From assembly GCA_965211995.1 (NCBI GenBank), contig OZ243040.1, forward strand, positions 620,001 through 684,000: DNA of 64,000 nucleotides. The letters are read 5' to 3'. A program made the translations under genes and the position numbers. This DNA is from CAYFZO01 sp965211995 (GTDB lineage: Bacteria > Pseudomonadota > Gammaproteobacteria > Poriferisulfidales > Oxydemutatoraceae). Below the pieces are notes generated by a model. The model was not told the DNA's origin. It worked only from the letters and a program-made list of their open reading frames with translations, and did no database searches. Below, piece by piece: positions 26,518-34,254 of the stretch (its first letter is position 1; each line of letters opens with the position of its first letter).

Positions 26518-27824
26518 GCCGACCGGCAGTTGAGTTGCACGAAGACTACAGGGTCGCCGACATCGCGCTGGCCGACTGGGGGCGCAGGGAGATCGCGATT
26601 GCCGAAACCGAAATGCCGGGTCTGATGGCCCTGCGTGAGCGCCACCGCGGCGAGCAGCCGCTCGCGGGTGCGCGTATCGTCGGTTGCCTGCATACGACGG
26701 TGCAGACCGCGGTGCTGATCGAAACCTTGCTGGAACTCGGCGCCGAAGTGCGCTGGTCGTCGTGCAACGTTTTCTCGACGCAGGATCACGCGGCGGCGGC
26801 GCTGGCCGCGCGCGGCGTGCCCGTGTTTGCGTGGAAGGGCGAGAGCGAAAGCGAATACTGGTGGTGCATAGACCGAACGATCCACGGCGGCGGCGGGTGG
26901 CGCCCGAATATGCTCCTCGACGACGGCGGCGACCTGACCCGGGTCATGCACGACCGTTATCCGGAATTGCTCGCGCAGATCAAGGGCGTGTCCGAGGAAA
27001 CCACGACCGGCGTGCAGCGTCTGCACGAAATGTTCCGCAAAGGCGAACTCAAGACCGTCGCTTTCAACGTCAACGACTCGGTGACCAAGTCCAAGTTCGA
27101 CAATATCTACGGTTGCCGTGAGTCGCTGCTCGACGGCATCAAGCGCGCGACCGACGTGATGATCGCGGGCAAAACCGCGGTAGTGTGCGGCTACGGCGGC
27201 GTCGGCAAAGGGTGCGCGCAATCCCTGCGCGGGCAAGGTTGCATCGTGTGGGTCACCGAAATAGATCCGATCTGCGCGCTGCAGGCGGCGATGGAGGGGT
27301 ACCGCGTGGTGACGATGGAATACGCCGCGGCTCAGGCCGATATTTTCGTCACCGCGACCGGCAATCTGCACGTGATCACGCACGCGCAGATGCGGCGCAT
27401 GAAAAATCAGGCGATCGTCTGCAACATCGGCCACTTCGACAACGAGATAGACGTCGCGGGCCTCGCGGACTGCGCTTGGGAGAACATCAAGCCGCAGGTG
27501 GATCACGTCGTTTTCCCCGGCGGCAAACGCATCATTCTGCTCGCCGAGGGCCGGCTGGTGAACCTCGGCTGCGCGACCGGACACCCGAGTTTCGTTATGT
27601 CTAACTCTTTCACCAACCAGGTCCTGGCTCAACTCGAGTTATGGCAAAACGCCGAGCGTTATCCAATCGGGGTTCACGTGTTGCCGAAGCATCTCGACGA
27701 GGAGGTGGCGCGTTTGCATCTCGACAAGTTGGGCGTGCAGTTGACCGAACTGACCGAGGAGCAGGCGCGTTACATCGGGGTTGACGCCGCGGGGCCGTAC
27801 AAGGCGGACGCGTATCGTTATTGA
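26514..27824 (+). CDS. ahcY: S-adenosylhomocysteine hydrolase
   Basis: A 436-residue NAD-dependent enzyme that splits SAH into adenosine and homocysteine after methyl transfer. Visible are LHTTVQTAVLIETL, SSCNVFSTQDHAAAA, the NAD fold VVCGYGGVGKGCA and the C-terminal KADAYRY. The ATG overlaps the metK stop. Presence of ahcY means SAH is detoxified by this route rather than by Pfs/LuxS, at least in part. Confidence 0.98.
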   Translation: MSRPAVELHEDYRVADIALADWGRREIAIAETEMPGLMALRERHRGEQPLAGARIVGCLHTTVQTAVLIETLLELGAEVRWSSCNVFSTQDHAAAALAARGVPVFAWKGESESEYWWCIDRTIHGGGGWRPNMLLDDGGDLTRVMHDRYPELLAQIKGVSEETTTGVQRLHEMFRKGELKTVAFNVNDSVTKSKFDNIYGCRESLLDGIKRATDVMIAGKTAVVCGYGGVGKGCAQSLRGQGCIVWVTEIDPICALQAAMEGYRVVTMEYAAAQADIFVTATGNLHVITHAQMRRMKNQAIVCNIGHFDNEIDVAGLADCAWENIKPQVDHVVFPGGKRIILLAEGRLVNLGCATGHPSFVMSNSFTNQVLAQLELWQNAERYPIGVHVLPKHLDEEVARLHLDKLGVQLTELTEEQARYIGVDAAGPYKADAYRY

Positions 27825-27887
27825 GCCGCGGCGGCGCGGCCCCTGTTGCGGAGCTGCAAGACCCCGCGGCGCGTCGGTGGCGAGTCA

Positions 27888-28637
27888 ATGACGGGGCCGC
27901 GCATCCATTGCGACCTGCCGCTGGCCGTCGGCCGGGAAGTCAGCCTGCGCGGTGAACGCCATCATTACCTGGCGCACGTGTTGAGGCTCGCCGCCGGCAG
28001 CCCGGTTAACCTGTTCAATCACGACGGCGAGTTCTCCTGCCGCGTAGCATCGGTCGAGCGCCGCCTCAGCCGCGTGTTATGCGCACGCGCGGTCGTGCCG
28101 CTGCCGCGCTCGCGTCTGCACGCGGCGCTTTACGTTTCCGTGGCGAAAGGCCGGAGCATGGATCTCGCGATGCAAAAGGCGGCGGAACTCGGCGCCGCAT
28201 CGGTGCAGCCGGTGCTCGCCGCCCGCTCGGTCGCGGCACCCGCGGCGTGGGAACGCAAACTGCCGCATTGGCGGGGCATCGTGCGCAGCGCCTGCGAGCA
28301 GTGCGGTCGCGCCGACGTGCCGGAGGTCGCCGCGCCGATGTTGTTCGAGCGGCTCGAAGCGCCGCGGGACGCCGTCGCTTTCGTGCTCGACCCGGACGCC
28401 CGCCGCGGTCTGTCCGCGGCGGCCCGCGCGTTGCCGGGGGTTCGCGTCGCCGCGCTGTTCGGGCCCGAGGGAGGCCTCACCGAAGACGAGGTGCGGATGG
28501 CGCAGGCGCGGGGCTTTGTGCCGGCGTCTTTGGGGCCGCGCCTGCTGCGCGTTGAAACCGCGGTCACCGCCGCGTTGAGCGTGTTGCAGGCTTTCGCCGG
28601 CGATTTCGCCGCCACCCCCGATGACGCCGGCGCTTAG
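27888..28637 (+). CDS. rsmE: 16S rRNA (uracil1498-N3)-methyltransferase RsmE
   Basis: A 249-residue SPOUT-family methyltransferase with an N-terminal PUA-like domain (HYLAHVLRLAAGSPVNLFN) and the knotted C-terminal core (FGPEGGLTEDEV, LGPRLLRVETA). It modifies U1498 of 16S rRNA. The ATG at 27888 gives the family start. The stop overlaps the convergent ispG stop by 4 bp. Confidence 0.95.
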   Translation: MTGPRIHCDLPLAVGREVSLRGERHHYLAHVLRLAAGSPVNLFNHDGEFSCRVASVERRLSRVLCARAVVPLPRSRLHAALYVSVAKGRSMDLAMQKAAELGAASVQPVLAARSVAAPAAWERKLPHWRGIVRSACEQCGRADVPEVAAPMLFERLEAPRDAVAFVLDPDARRGLSAAARALPGVRVAALFGPEGGLTEDEVRMAQARGFVPASLGPRLLRVETAVTAALSVLQAFAGDFAATPDDAGA

Positions 28638-29878
28638 CGCGGCGTTCGGTAATGCGAGGCGACGTAGTCCTCGACCAAAGCCTTGAAGTCTGCGGCGATG
28701 GTGTCGCCTTTCAACGTGACGCTCTTTTTGCCGTCCACGTACACCGGCGCCGTCGGCTGCTCGCCGGAGCCCGGCAGACTGATGCCGATGTTGGCGTGCC
28801 GGCTTTCACCGGGGCCGTTGACGACGCATCCCATGACCGCCACCGTCATATTCTCGACGCCCGGGCGGCGGCGCTTCCATTCACCCATGCGCGCGTCCAG
28901 GTAAGTCCGGATCTCCTGCGCGAGTTCCCGGAAATACGAACTGTCGGTGCGTCCGCAGCCGGGGCAGGCGACGACGTCGGGGTTGAACGCGCGCAGCCCG
29001 AGGCTTTGCAGGATTTCCTGCGCGACCCGCACTTCCTCGGTGCGGTCGGCGCCGGGCTCCGGCGTCAGCGAGACGCGGAGCGTGTCGCCGAGGCCCCCGG
29101 CGAGCAGGATCGCCAGCGCCGAGGTCGAGGACACCGTGCCTTTGCGCCCCATGCCGGCTTCGGTCAGGCCGAGGTGCAGCGGGTAGTCGCAGGCGGCGGC
29201 GAGTTGGCGGTAAACCCGGATCAATTCCCCGACGTCGCTGAGTTTGCACGACACGACGATACGGTTGTGCGCGAGGCCGATCTCCTCGGCGCGCGCCGCG
29301 CTCGCCAGCGCTGATTCCACGAGCGTTTCGCGGGTGATCCGCGCCAGCGGCCGCGGCTTCGTGCGGGCGGCGTTTTCGTCGAGCCGGCGCGCGAGCAGAT
29401 CTTGGTCGAGGCTGCCCCAGTTGACGCCGATGCGCACCGGTTTGTCCAAACGGCAGGCGCACTCGACCATGCGCGTGAATTGAGGGTCGCGCAATTTGCC
29501 CCTGCCGACGTTGCCCGGATTGATCCGCAGTTTGGCGAGCGCTGCGCCGCATTCGGGGTAGCGCTCGAGCAGGGTATGGCCGTTGAAATGAAAATCGCCG
29601 ACCAGGGGCACGCTGATCCCGAGCACCGCGAGGCGTTCGGCGATCATCGGCACCGCCCGCGCCGCCGCCTTGTCATTGACCGTGACGCGCACGATTTCGG
29701 AGCCCGCGCGCGCAAGCGCCGCGATCTGGGCGGTGACCTCGGTGATCTTGGAGGTCGCGACGTCGGTCATGGACTGCACGACGATCGGGGCGTCGCCCCC
29801 GATGGTGACGCCGCCGACCGCGACCGCGACTGCGCGCCGCCGGGGTTTCAGAAATTCCTTGTCGTCCGAGGGGGTCAT
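28634..29878 (-). CDS. ispG: 4-hydroxy-3-methylbut-2-en-1-yl diphosphate synthase (IspG)
   Basis: A 414-residue 4Fe-4S enzyme of the MEP isoprenoid pathway that reduces MEcPP to HMBPP. The N-terminal TIM barrel carries VQSMTDVAT and RINPGNVG. Cluster cysteines are in CPGCGRT and MGCVVNGPGE. Length fits the bacterial short form. It is convergent with rsmE and divergent from yjbQ. Confidence 0.97.
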   Translation of the reverse strand: MTPSDDKEFLKPRRRAVAVAVGGVTIGGDAPIVVQSMTDVATSKITEVTAQIAALARAGSEIVRVTVNDKAAARAVPMIAERLAVLGISVPLVGDFHFNGHTLLERYPECGAALAKLRINPGNVGRGKLRDPQFTRMVECACRLDKPVRIGVNWGSLDQDLLARRLDENAARTKPRPLARITRETLVESALASAARAEEIGLAHNRIVVSCKLSDVGELIRVYRQLAAACDYPLHLGLTEAGMGRKGTVSSTSALAILLAGGLGDTLRVSLTPEPGADRTEEVRVAQEILQSLGLRAFNPDVVACPGCGRTDSSYFRELAQEIRTYLDARMGEWKRRRPGVENMTVAVMGCVVNGPGESRHANIGISLPGSGEQPTAPVYVDGKKSVTLKGDTIAADFKALVEDYVASHYRTPR

Positions 29879-29924
29879 GGCGGATGATTATAATGCCTGC
29901 GATGCAGCATCTCGGCGGACTTTA

Positions 29925-30335
29925 ATGGCGGTCGCGCAGCATACGCTCGAATGCCGGACCGAAGGGCGGGGGTTTTACGACCTGACCGCTCGCGTCCAGG
30001 CGTGTGTCCCGGGCGCCGCGGCCGGGTTGTGCAGCGTGTTCATTCACCATACCGGCGCCTCGCTGGTGATCACCGAAAACGCCGACCCCGAGGTGCACCG
30101 GGACCTCGAGCGCTTGCTCGCGCGCATCGCTCCCGACGGCGACCCGTTGTTTCGGCACATCGCCGAAGGGCCGGACGACATGCCCGCGCACGCGCGCGCG
30201 GTGCTGACGCAGAGCTCTTTGTCGGTTCCGTTCAAGGACGGGCGCCTGACGTTGGGGGTGTGGCAGGGGCTGTACTTGTGGGAACATCGGACGTCGCCGC
30301 ATTCGCGGCGCGTGACGGTCGGCATACTGACGTGA
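29925..30335 (+). CDS. yjbQ: YjbQ-family (UPF0047) protein
   Basis: A 136-residue protein of the UPF0047 family, some members of which show weak thiamin phosphate synthase activity; the true role is uncertain. Conserved blocks are GLCSVFIHHTGASLVITENAD, HARAVLTQSSLSVPF and LGVWQGLYLWEHR. The ATG at 29925 gives the usual length. Confidence 0.93.
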   Translation: MAVAQHTLECRTEGRGFYDLTARVQACVPGAAAGLCSVFIHHTGASLVITENADPEVHRDLERLLARIAPDGDPLFRHIAEGPDDMPAHARAVLTQSSLSVPFKDGRLTLGVWQGLYLWEHRTSPHSRRVTVGILT

Positions 30336-30387
30336 AGCGTTTATGCGGCGTCCCTGACCGGCGCCAACCACAACCCGGGAGGTAATC

Positions 30388-30789
30388 ATGCCGGAACCTG
30401 AATTTTCCGCTCAGATCAAACTTATGGAACGCAACTTACGAAGGATGCGGCTGGCGATTATCGTGATCGCGGCTTTTTTCGTGTACGAGGCGGTCGGAAC
30501 GCTGCCTTTCGGCAGAGATCGGGTCGCGATTCAGGAGACGATCAAGGTAAGGGAGTTGTTCGTGGTGGACGGGCGCGGCGAGACGATTGCTTACTTGGGC
30601 GCAGACGGCGGCGGCGCGGGATTGATCCTCGACGACGCGGCCGGCAACCGCCTCGACGCAAGACCCGCCGCGCTCAGGTTGATGGCGCCGGGAGGCGGTC
30701 GGCACGTCGAGCGGCTGCGGATACAAGGAGAAAGCATCGCGGCGTACGACGGGAACGGGCGCGTGATCGGGACGTTTCCACACCGTTGA
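30388..30789 (+). CDS. Small membrane-anchored protein of unknown function
   Basis: 133 residues. A basic N-terminus (NLRRMR) precedes one membrane helix (about residues 22-40), followed by a domain of short beta-like repeats, VRELFVVDGRGETIAYLGAD and similar (D-x-x-G patterns). An AACCCGGGAGGT ribosome site precedes the ATG. Its stop falls in the first copy of the GT25 tail repeat (30783-30915), so the last codons derive from that repeat boundary. Function unknown. Confidence 0.7.
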   Translation: MPEPEFSAQIKLMERNLRRMRLAIIVIAAFFVYEAVGTLPFGRDRVAIQETIKVRELFVVDGRGETIAYLGADGGGAGLILDDAAGNRLDARPAALRLMAPGGGRHVERLRIQGESIAAYDGNGRVIGTFPHR

Positions 30790-31048
30790 TCACGGCGCGC
30801 GGCTTGATGATCTTGCCGCAGGGCGGCCCGCCGGGAGCGGTGGAGGCGAGCGTAGTGAAGCGGTCGCCGAGATTCGCCGAATCGGGGTGGCGGCAAAGAC
30901 TATTTACGCGCCGCGCCGTTGATCACGGCGCACGGCTTGATGGTCTTGCCACAGGGGCGACCCGCCGGGAGCGGTCGAGGCGATCGTAGTGAAGCGGTCG
31001 TCGAGATCCACCGGATGGGGGTGGTAGTAAAGAATGTTCACGTACCGT
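30783..31048 (-). repeat. 133-bp tandem repeat of a GT25 gene tail
   Basis: Two copies, 30783-30915 and 30916-31048, align over the whole unit (shared CCGTTGATCACGGCG, CCGGGAGCGGT, GTAGTGAAGCGGTCG). Copy 2 is the last ~45 codons of the GT25 gene. Copy 1 lies beyond its stop and still translates to a similar peptide (DRFTTLASTAPGG against DRFTTIASTAPGG), so it is a duplicated and drifting gene tail. Confidence 0.85.
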
Positions 31049-31830
31049 TTGCAGATAAAGTGATCAACCGGCGGCAGCAGCTGCCGGCGCGCCGCTTCAA
31101 CCAGCCTGCACGCACCCTCGGGGGCGATCGCGTAGCAGTGTGTGCCCATCAGGAAATTCCAGGGATGAAAGACCTCCCGCTGTTTGTGCGCGCCGATCGC
31201 TTTAATCAGGGCGAGTTTCGAGGGGTTGAGGAAGAGGGGTTTGCCGAGCATGATGACGTGCTTGAATCTCAGCGCCGGCAGGGGGGCGCGGAACACGGCG
31301 TCGTGTTCCAGCGCGACAATCGGCTCTCCCAGTTCCATGCAGCGCAGCCACAGTTTGAAATGCGACGAGAAACACCCCATCCCGGCAAGGGGATCGAAAT
31401 TGGATGATCTGCGATTCCACGTCAGGCCATGGCGGGTGAAAAAGTCGCGTGACTGGAATTTGTCTATCGCGGGCACGATCTCCAGATCATGGTCTTCGCC
31501 ATGCCGTTTTGCGGACTCGAGGCAGCGTTCGGCGGCTGCCACCGACAGCGGCAGCCCGGTCAGAGTGATCAGGAATTTTTTGGACGGCCTGACCGGCGCG
31601 ATCATCCGCACGCGCACGCGCACGCCGGCGGTTTTTGCTCTTGCCTGCTGGGTGGTGATAAAAGACTTGATGAACCATTTCAGATTCTGCTTGAATTGAT
31701 GCCGCAGTTTTTCTTCACCTGCGGGCGCCCCAAGCAGTTGGCCGGTCGCGGTCAGGCGGTCGCGCCAGCGCCGTGCTTTGCGGGTACGCAGCAATCTGCG
31801 GAAAACAACGCGCGCAACGAATTTCAGCAT
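30904..31830 (-). CDS. GT25-family (LPS glycosyltransferase-like) protein
   Basis: A 308-residue protein with GT25 features: KKFLITLTGLPLSVAAAERC near residue 85, GMGCFSSHFKLW, EPIVALEHDAVF (acidic metal-binding region) and a C-terminal HCYAIAPEGA. GT25 enzymes add galactose or related sugars to LPS cores or proteins. It is a paralogue of the next gene (4 bp apart, same strand). The C-terminal ~25 residues come from the 133-bp tail repeat and do not match the paralogue. Confidence 0.8.
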   Translation of the reverse strand: MLKFVARVVFRRLLRTRKARRWRDRLTATGQLLGAPAGEEKLRHQFKQNLKWFIKSFITTQQARAKTAGVRVRVRMIAPVRPSKKFLITLTGLPLSVAAAERCLESAKRHGEDHDLEIVPAIDKFQSRDFFTRHGLTWNRRSSNFDPLAGMGCFSSHFKLWLRCMELGEPIVALEHDAVFRAPLPALRFKHVIMLGKPLFLNPSKLALIKAIGAHKQREVFHPWNFLMGTHCYAIAPEGACRLVEAARRQLLPPVDHFICKRYVNILYYHPHPVDLDDRFTTIASTAPGGSPLWQDHQAVRRDQRRGA

Positions 31831-31833
31831 GGG

Positions 31834-32778
31834 TCAGGGGCTTCGTTTATAACTTTGCCAAACTTCTTCCGGCGTCGGGCTGTCGGGATGGCGTGCGTCG
31901 ATCGTGGAAAATGCGGAATCGGAATCCGCCAAGTACGGGTGATAATAAAGGATATCCAATCTGGATTTGTTAATAAAGTCGTCCGCCGGTATCGTCAGTT
32001 GCCGCTGCGCCGCCGCCACGAGAATGCGCGCTCCGGCGGGCGTGATCGCGTAGCAGTGTGCGGCGGCGAGCCGCTCCAGTGGGTAGAAGATCTCCCGGCA
32101 GCGGAACGTTTTGAGCACGTCAACGTTGATGTGTTGCGGTCGAAAGTTGAGTTTCGACAGCAGAATCACGTGTTTGAATCTCAACGGGGGAATCGCAGAG
32201 CGGAGCACGGCGTCGTGCTCGAGTATGATAATCGGTTCTCCGAGTTCCACGCAGCGTTGCCACAGTTGGTAATGCGAAGCAAAGCAGCCCATTTCGGGCA
32301 GCGGGTCCTTGCCAAGTTCGGCGTTGCAGTCTAAGTGATACCAGGTGAATCCGTGCCGGACAAAGAAGTCCTGCGCTTGGAACTTGTCCACCGCGGGCGC
32401 AATTTCGAGTCCGCGGTGTTCGCCGTGACGTTTTGCCGACGCGATACAGCGTTCGGCCGCTTGCACCGAGCGCGGCAAGCGGGTCAGCGTGACGATGAAT
32501 TTTCTGGCCGGCTTGACCGGCTTGATGGTTTGCACTCGGACGCGCACGCCCACGCTCCTGAATTTCACCCAGGCGTTGCGCCGGTACCAGCGCGTCAGCG
32601 GCGCCAGCCACAAAGTGGCGAAAGACGCCGATTGCCGCTTGAAGTGGTGCCACAGCTTTTCGTCGGTGACGGGTGCGCCGAGCAGCCTGCCGGGAGAATG
32701 CAGTTTGTCGTACCACTTGCGCGCTTTGGGGATCCACAGAAAGCGGCGAAACAGGGAATAGGGGGCGAATGCCGGCAT
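31834..32778 (-). CDS. GT25-family (LPS glycosyltransferase-like) protein, paralogue
   Basis: A 314-residue paralogue of the downstream gene, sharing RKFIVTLTRLPRSVQAAERC, EMGCFASHYQLWQRC, EPIIILEHDAVLRS and HCYAITPAGARILV. Both have a basic N-terminal extension before the GT25 core. It is the first gene of a two-gene transcript that starts about 80 bp from the 3' end of tRNA-Arg(CCU), a common site for acquired DNA. The two paralogues have diverged well beyond simple recent duplication. Confidence 0.82.
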   Translation of the reverse strand: MPAFAPYSLFRRFLWIPKARKWYDKLHSPGRLLGAPVTDEKLWHHFKRQSASFATLWLAPLTRWYRRNAWVKFRSVGVRVRVQTIKPVKPARKFIVTLTRLPRSVQAAERCIASAKRHGEHRGLEIAPAVDKFQAQDFFVRHGFTWYHLDCNAELGKDPLPEMGCFASHYQLWQRCVELGEPIIILEHDAVLRSAIPPLRFKHVILLSKLNFRPQHINVDVLKTFRCREIFYPLERLAAAHCYAITPAGARILVAAAQRQLTIPADDFINKSRLDILYYHPYLADSDSAFSTIDARHPDSPTPEEVWQSYKRSP

Positions 32779-32860
32779 CGGAGGATCGGTTCAATGGCAC
32801 GCGGGCCGGGCTAAGGCGACAAGAGGCATCCGTTACGTGGCGCTCCGGGCTTGCTCAGGT

Positions 32861-32937
32861 TGGCGCCCCGGGCAGGATTTGAACCTGCAACCTTCCCCTT
32901 AGGAGGGGGACGCGCTATCCAATTGTGCCACCGGGGC
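32861..32937 (-). tRNA. tRNA-Arg (anticodon CCU)
   Basis: A 77-nt cloverleaf with acceptor GCCCCGG/CCGGGGC, anticodon loop CTCCTAA (anticodon CCU), T arm GCAGGTTCAAATCCTGC and encoded CCA. It reads AGG codons. Confidence 0.95.
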
Positions 32938-32971
32938 CTAAGCAGAAAGTGTAGCACGCACGGCCTCGCCG

Positions 32972-32995
32972 GGCGTTTATCGGGAAATAGACGCC
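32972..32995 (-). other. Hairpin between the two tRNA genes
   Basis: A 9-bp stem (GGCGTTTAT/ATAGACGCC, one G-T pair) with a 6-nt loop. It may help terminate or process the tRNA-Leu transcript. There is no T-run. Confidence 0.3.
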
Positions 32996-33075
32996 GTTCG
33001 TCCGATTTTGCCGCACATGGCTTGACATCCGTGAGATGTTGTGCGGCGCGTGCGGATTTTCGGGGTCGGGGGGCG

Positions 33076-33162
33076 TGGTACCGAGGGTGGGACTCGAACC
33101 CACACGGGTGTTACCCCACCGGATTTTGAGTCCGGCGCGTCTACCGGTTCCGCCACCTCGGC
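33076..33162 (-). tRNA. tRNA-Leu (anticodon CAA)
   Basis: An 87-nt class II tRNA with a long variable arm, acceptor GCCGAGG, anticodon stem-loop CCGGA-CTCAAAA-TCCGG (anticodon CAA), T arm GTGGGTTCGAGTCCCAC and encoded CCA. It reads UUG. Confidence 0.95.
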
Positions 33163-33204
33163 CGGGAACCGGCGCATTGTAAACCATCGCGATACGGAGC
33201 GGAA

Positions 33205-34254
33205 ATGCAAACGTTGATGCAAAGAATTTCAGAATGTGCCGAGCGTCCGGGCTTGTCCGACGTGCACGTGCACAGCGGCTGCCCGGTTTATCTGCGCGTG
33301 AACGGGGAGATGGGTTTGCTGTCGGCGGACGTCGTGTCCGCGCGCGAAGTGTGGGCGTTTTGCGAGCGGTGCATGACGCCCGAATTGAAACAACGCTGGT
33401 TGAGCGAGAAGTCGCTCGACCTCGGCCTCGAGTGCGGCGGGCGCAGGTACCGGGCGAATTTCTATTTTGCAGCGAAGCAGCCGGCGGTGGTGTTGCGCCG
33501 GCTGGAAAAAGATGCGCCGACGCTGCAGGAACTCGCCGCGCCGCCCGCGGTAGGCGCGGCGCTCGCCGCGTCTTACGGGCTCATCCTGCTGACCGGCGCG
33601 ACCGGGTCCGGCAAGTCCACCTCGCTGGCGGCGATGGTCAATCACATCCTGAGCACACGCGCGGCGCACGTGTTGACGATCGAGGATCCGATCGAGTTCC
33701 GTTTCCGTTCACAGCGTTCGCTGGTTTCTCAAAGGGAAGTCGGCGTTGATGCGTCTTGCTTTGCGTCGGCGTTGCGCGCGGCGTTCAGGGAAGACCCCGA
33801 CGTGATTCTGATCGGGGAGTTGCGCGACTTCGAGACGATCTCGCTGGCTTTGACCGCCGCCGAAACCGGGCATCTGGTGCTCGCGACCTTGCATACCGCG
33901 AGTTGCGCCGGCGCGGTCAGCCGCGTCGTCGACGCGTTCCCGGTCGGGTCGCGCGGACCGGCGTGCGTGCAACTCGCGGACAGTTTGCGGATGGTGGTCA
34001 ATCAGCGCCTGCTGCCCCGCGCCGGCGGCGGCGGTCGGGTCGCGGCGTTCGAAGTGCTGCTCGCGAACGACGCGGTGCGTAATTTGATACGCGAGAACAA
34101 GACTTACCAGTTGCCGGGCGTGATCGACACCGCCCGCGCGCAAGGCATGGTCTCGATGCGGGCGGCGCTGACGTCGCTGCGCGCCGCGGGTGTCATCGCC
34201 GGCGAACGAACCGCGGAGAGCCTGCCCGGAGGCGGTTCCGGGGCGGCGGCATGA
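33205..34254 (+). CDS. pilT: Type IV pilus retraction ATPase, PilT-like
   Basis: A 349-residue cytosolic hexameric ATPase with PAS-like N-domain (SDVHVHSGCPVYLRVNGEM) and C-domain. Walker A is GATGSGKST, the Asp box IEDPIEFRF, Walker B VILIGELRDFET and the His box TGHLVLATLHT. Length and the absence of N1 and zinc-binding domains fit PilT rather than PilB. It opens an eight-frame operon with the pilus alignment complex; its stop overlaps the pilMN start. PilT usually lies elsewhere with pilU. Confidence 0.88.
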   Translation: MQTLMQRISECAERPGLSDVHVHSGCPVYLRVNGEMGLLSADVVSAREVWAFCERCMTPELKQRWLSEKSLDLGLECGGRRYRANFYFAAKQPAVVLRRLEKDAPTLQELAAPPAVGAALAASYGLILLTGATGSGKSTSLAAMVNHILSTRAAHVLTIEDPIEFRFRSQRSLVSQREVGVDASCFASALRAAFREDPDVILIGELRDFETISLALTAAETGHLVLATLHTASCAGAVSRVVDAFPVGSRGPACVQLADSLRMVVNQRLLPRAGGGGRVAAFEVLLANDAVRNLIRENKTYQLPGVIDTARAQGMVSMRAALTSLRAAGVIAGERTAESLPGGGSGAAA

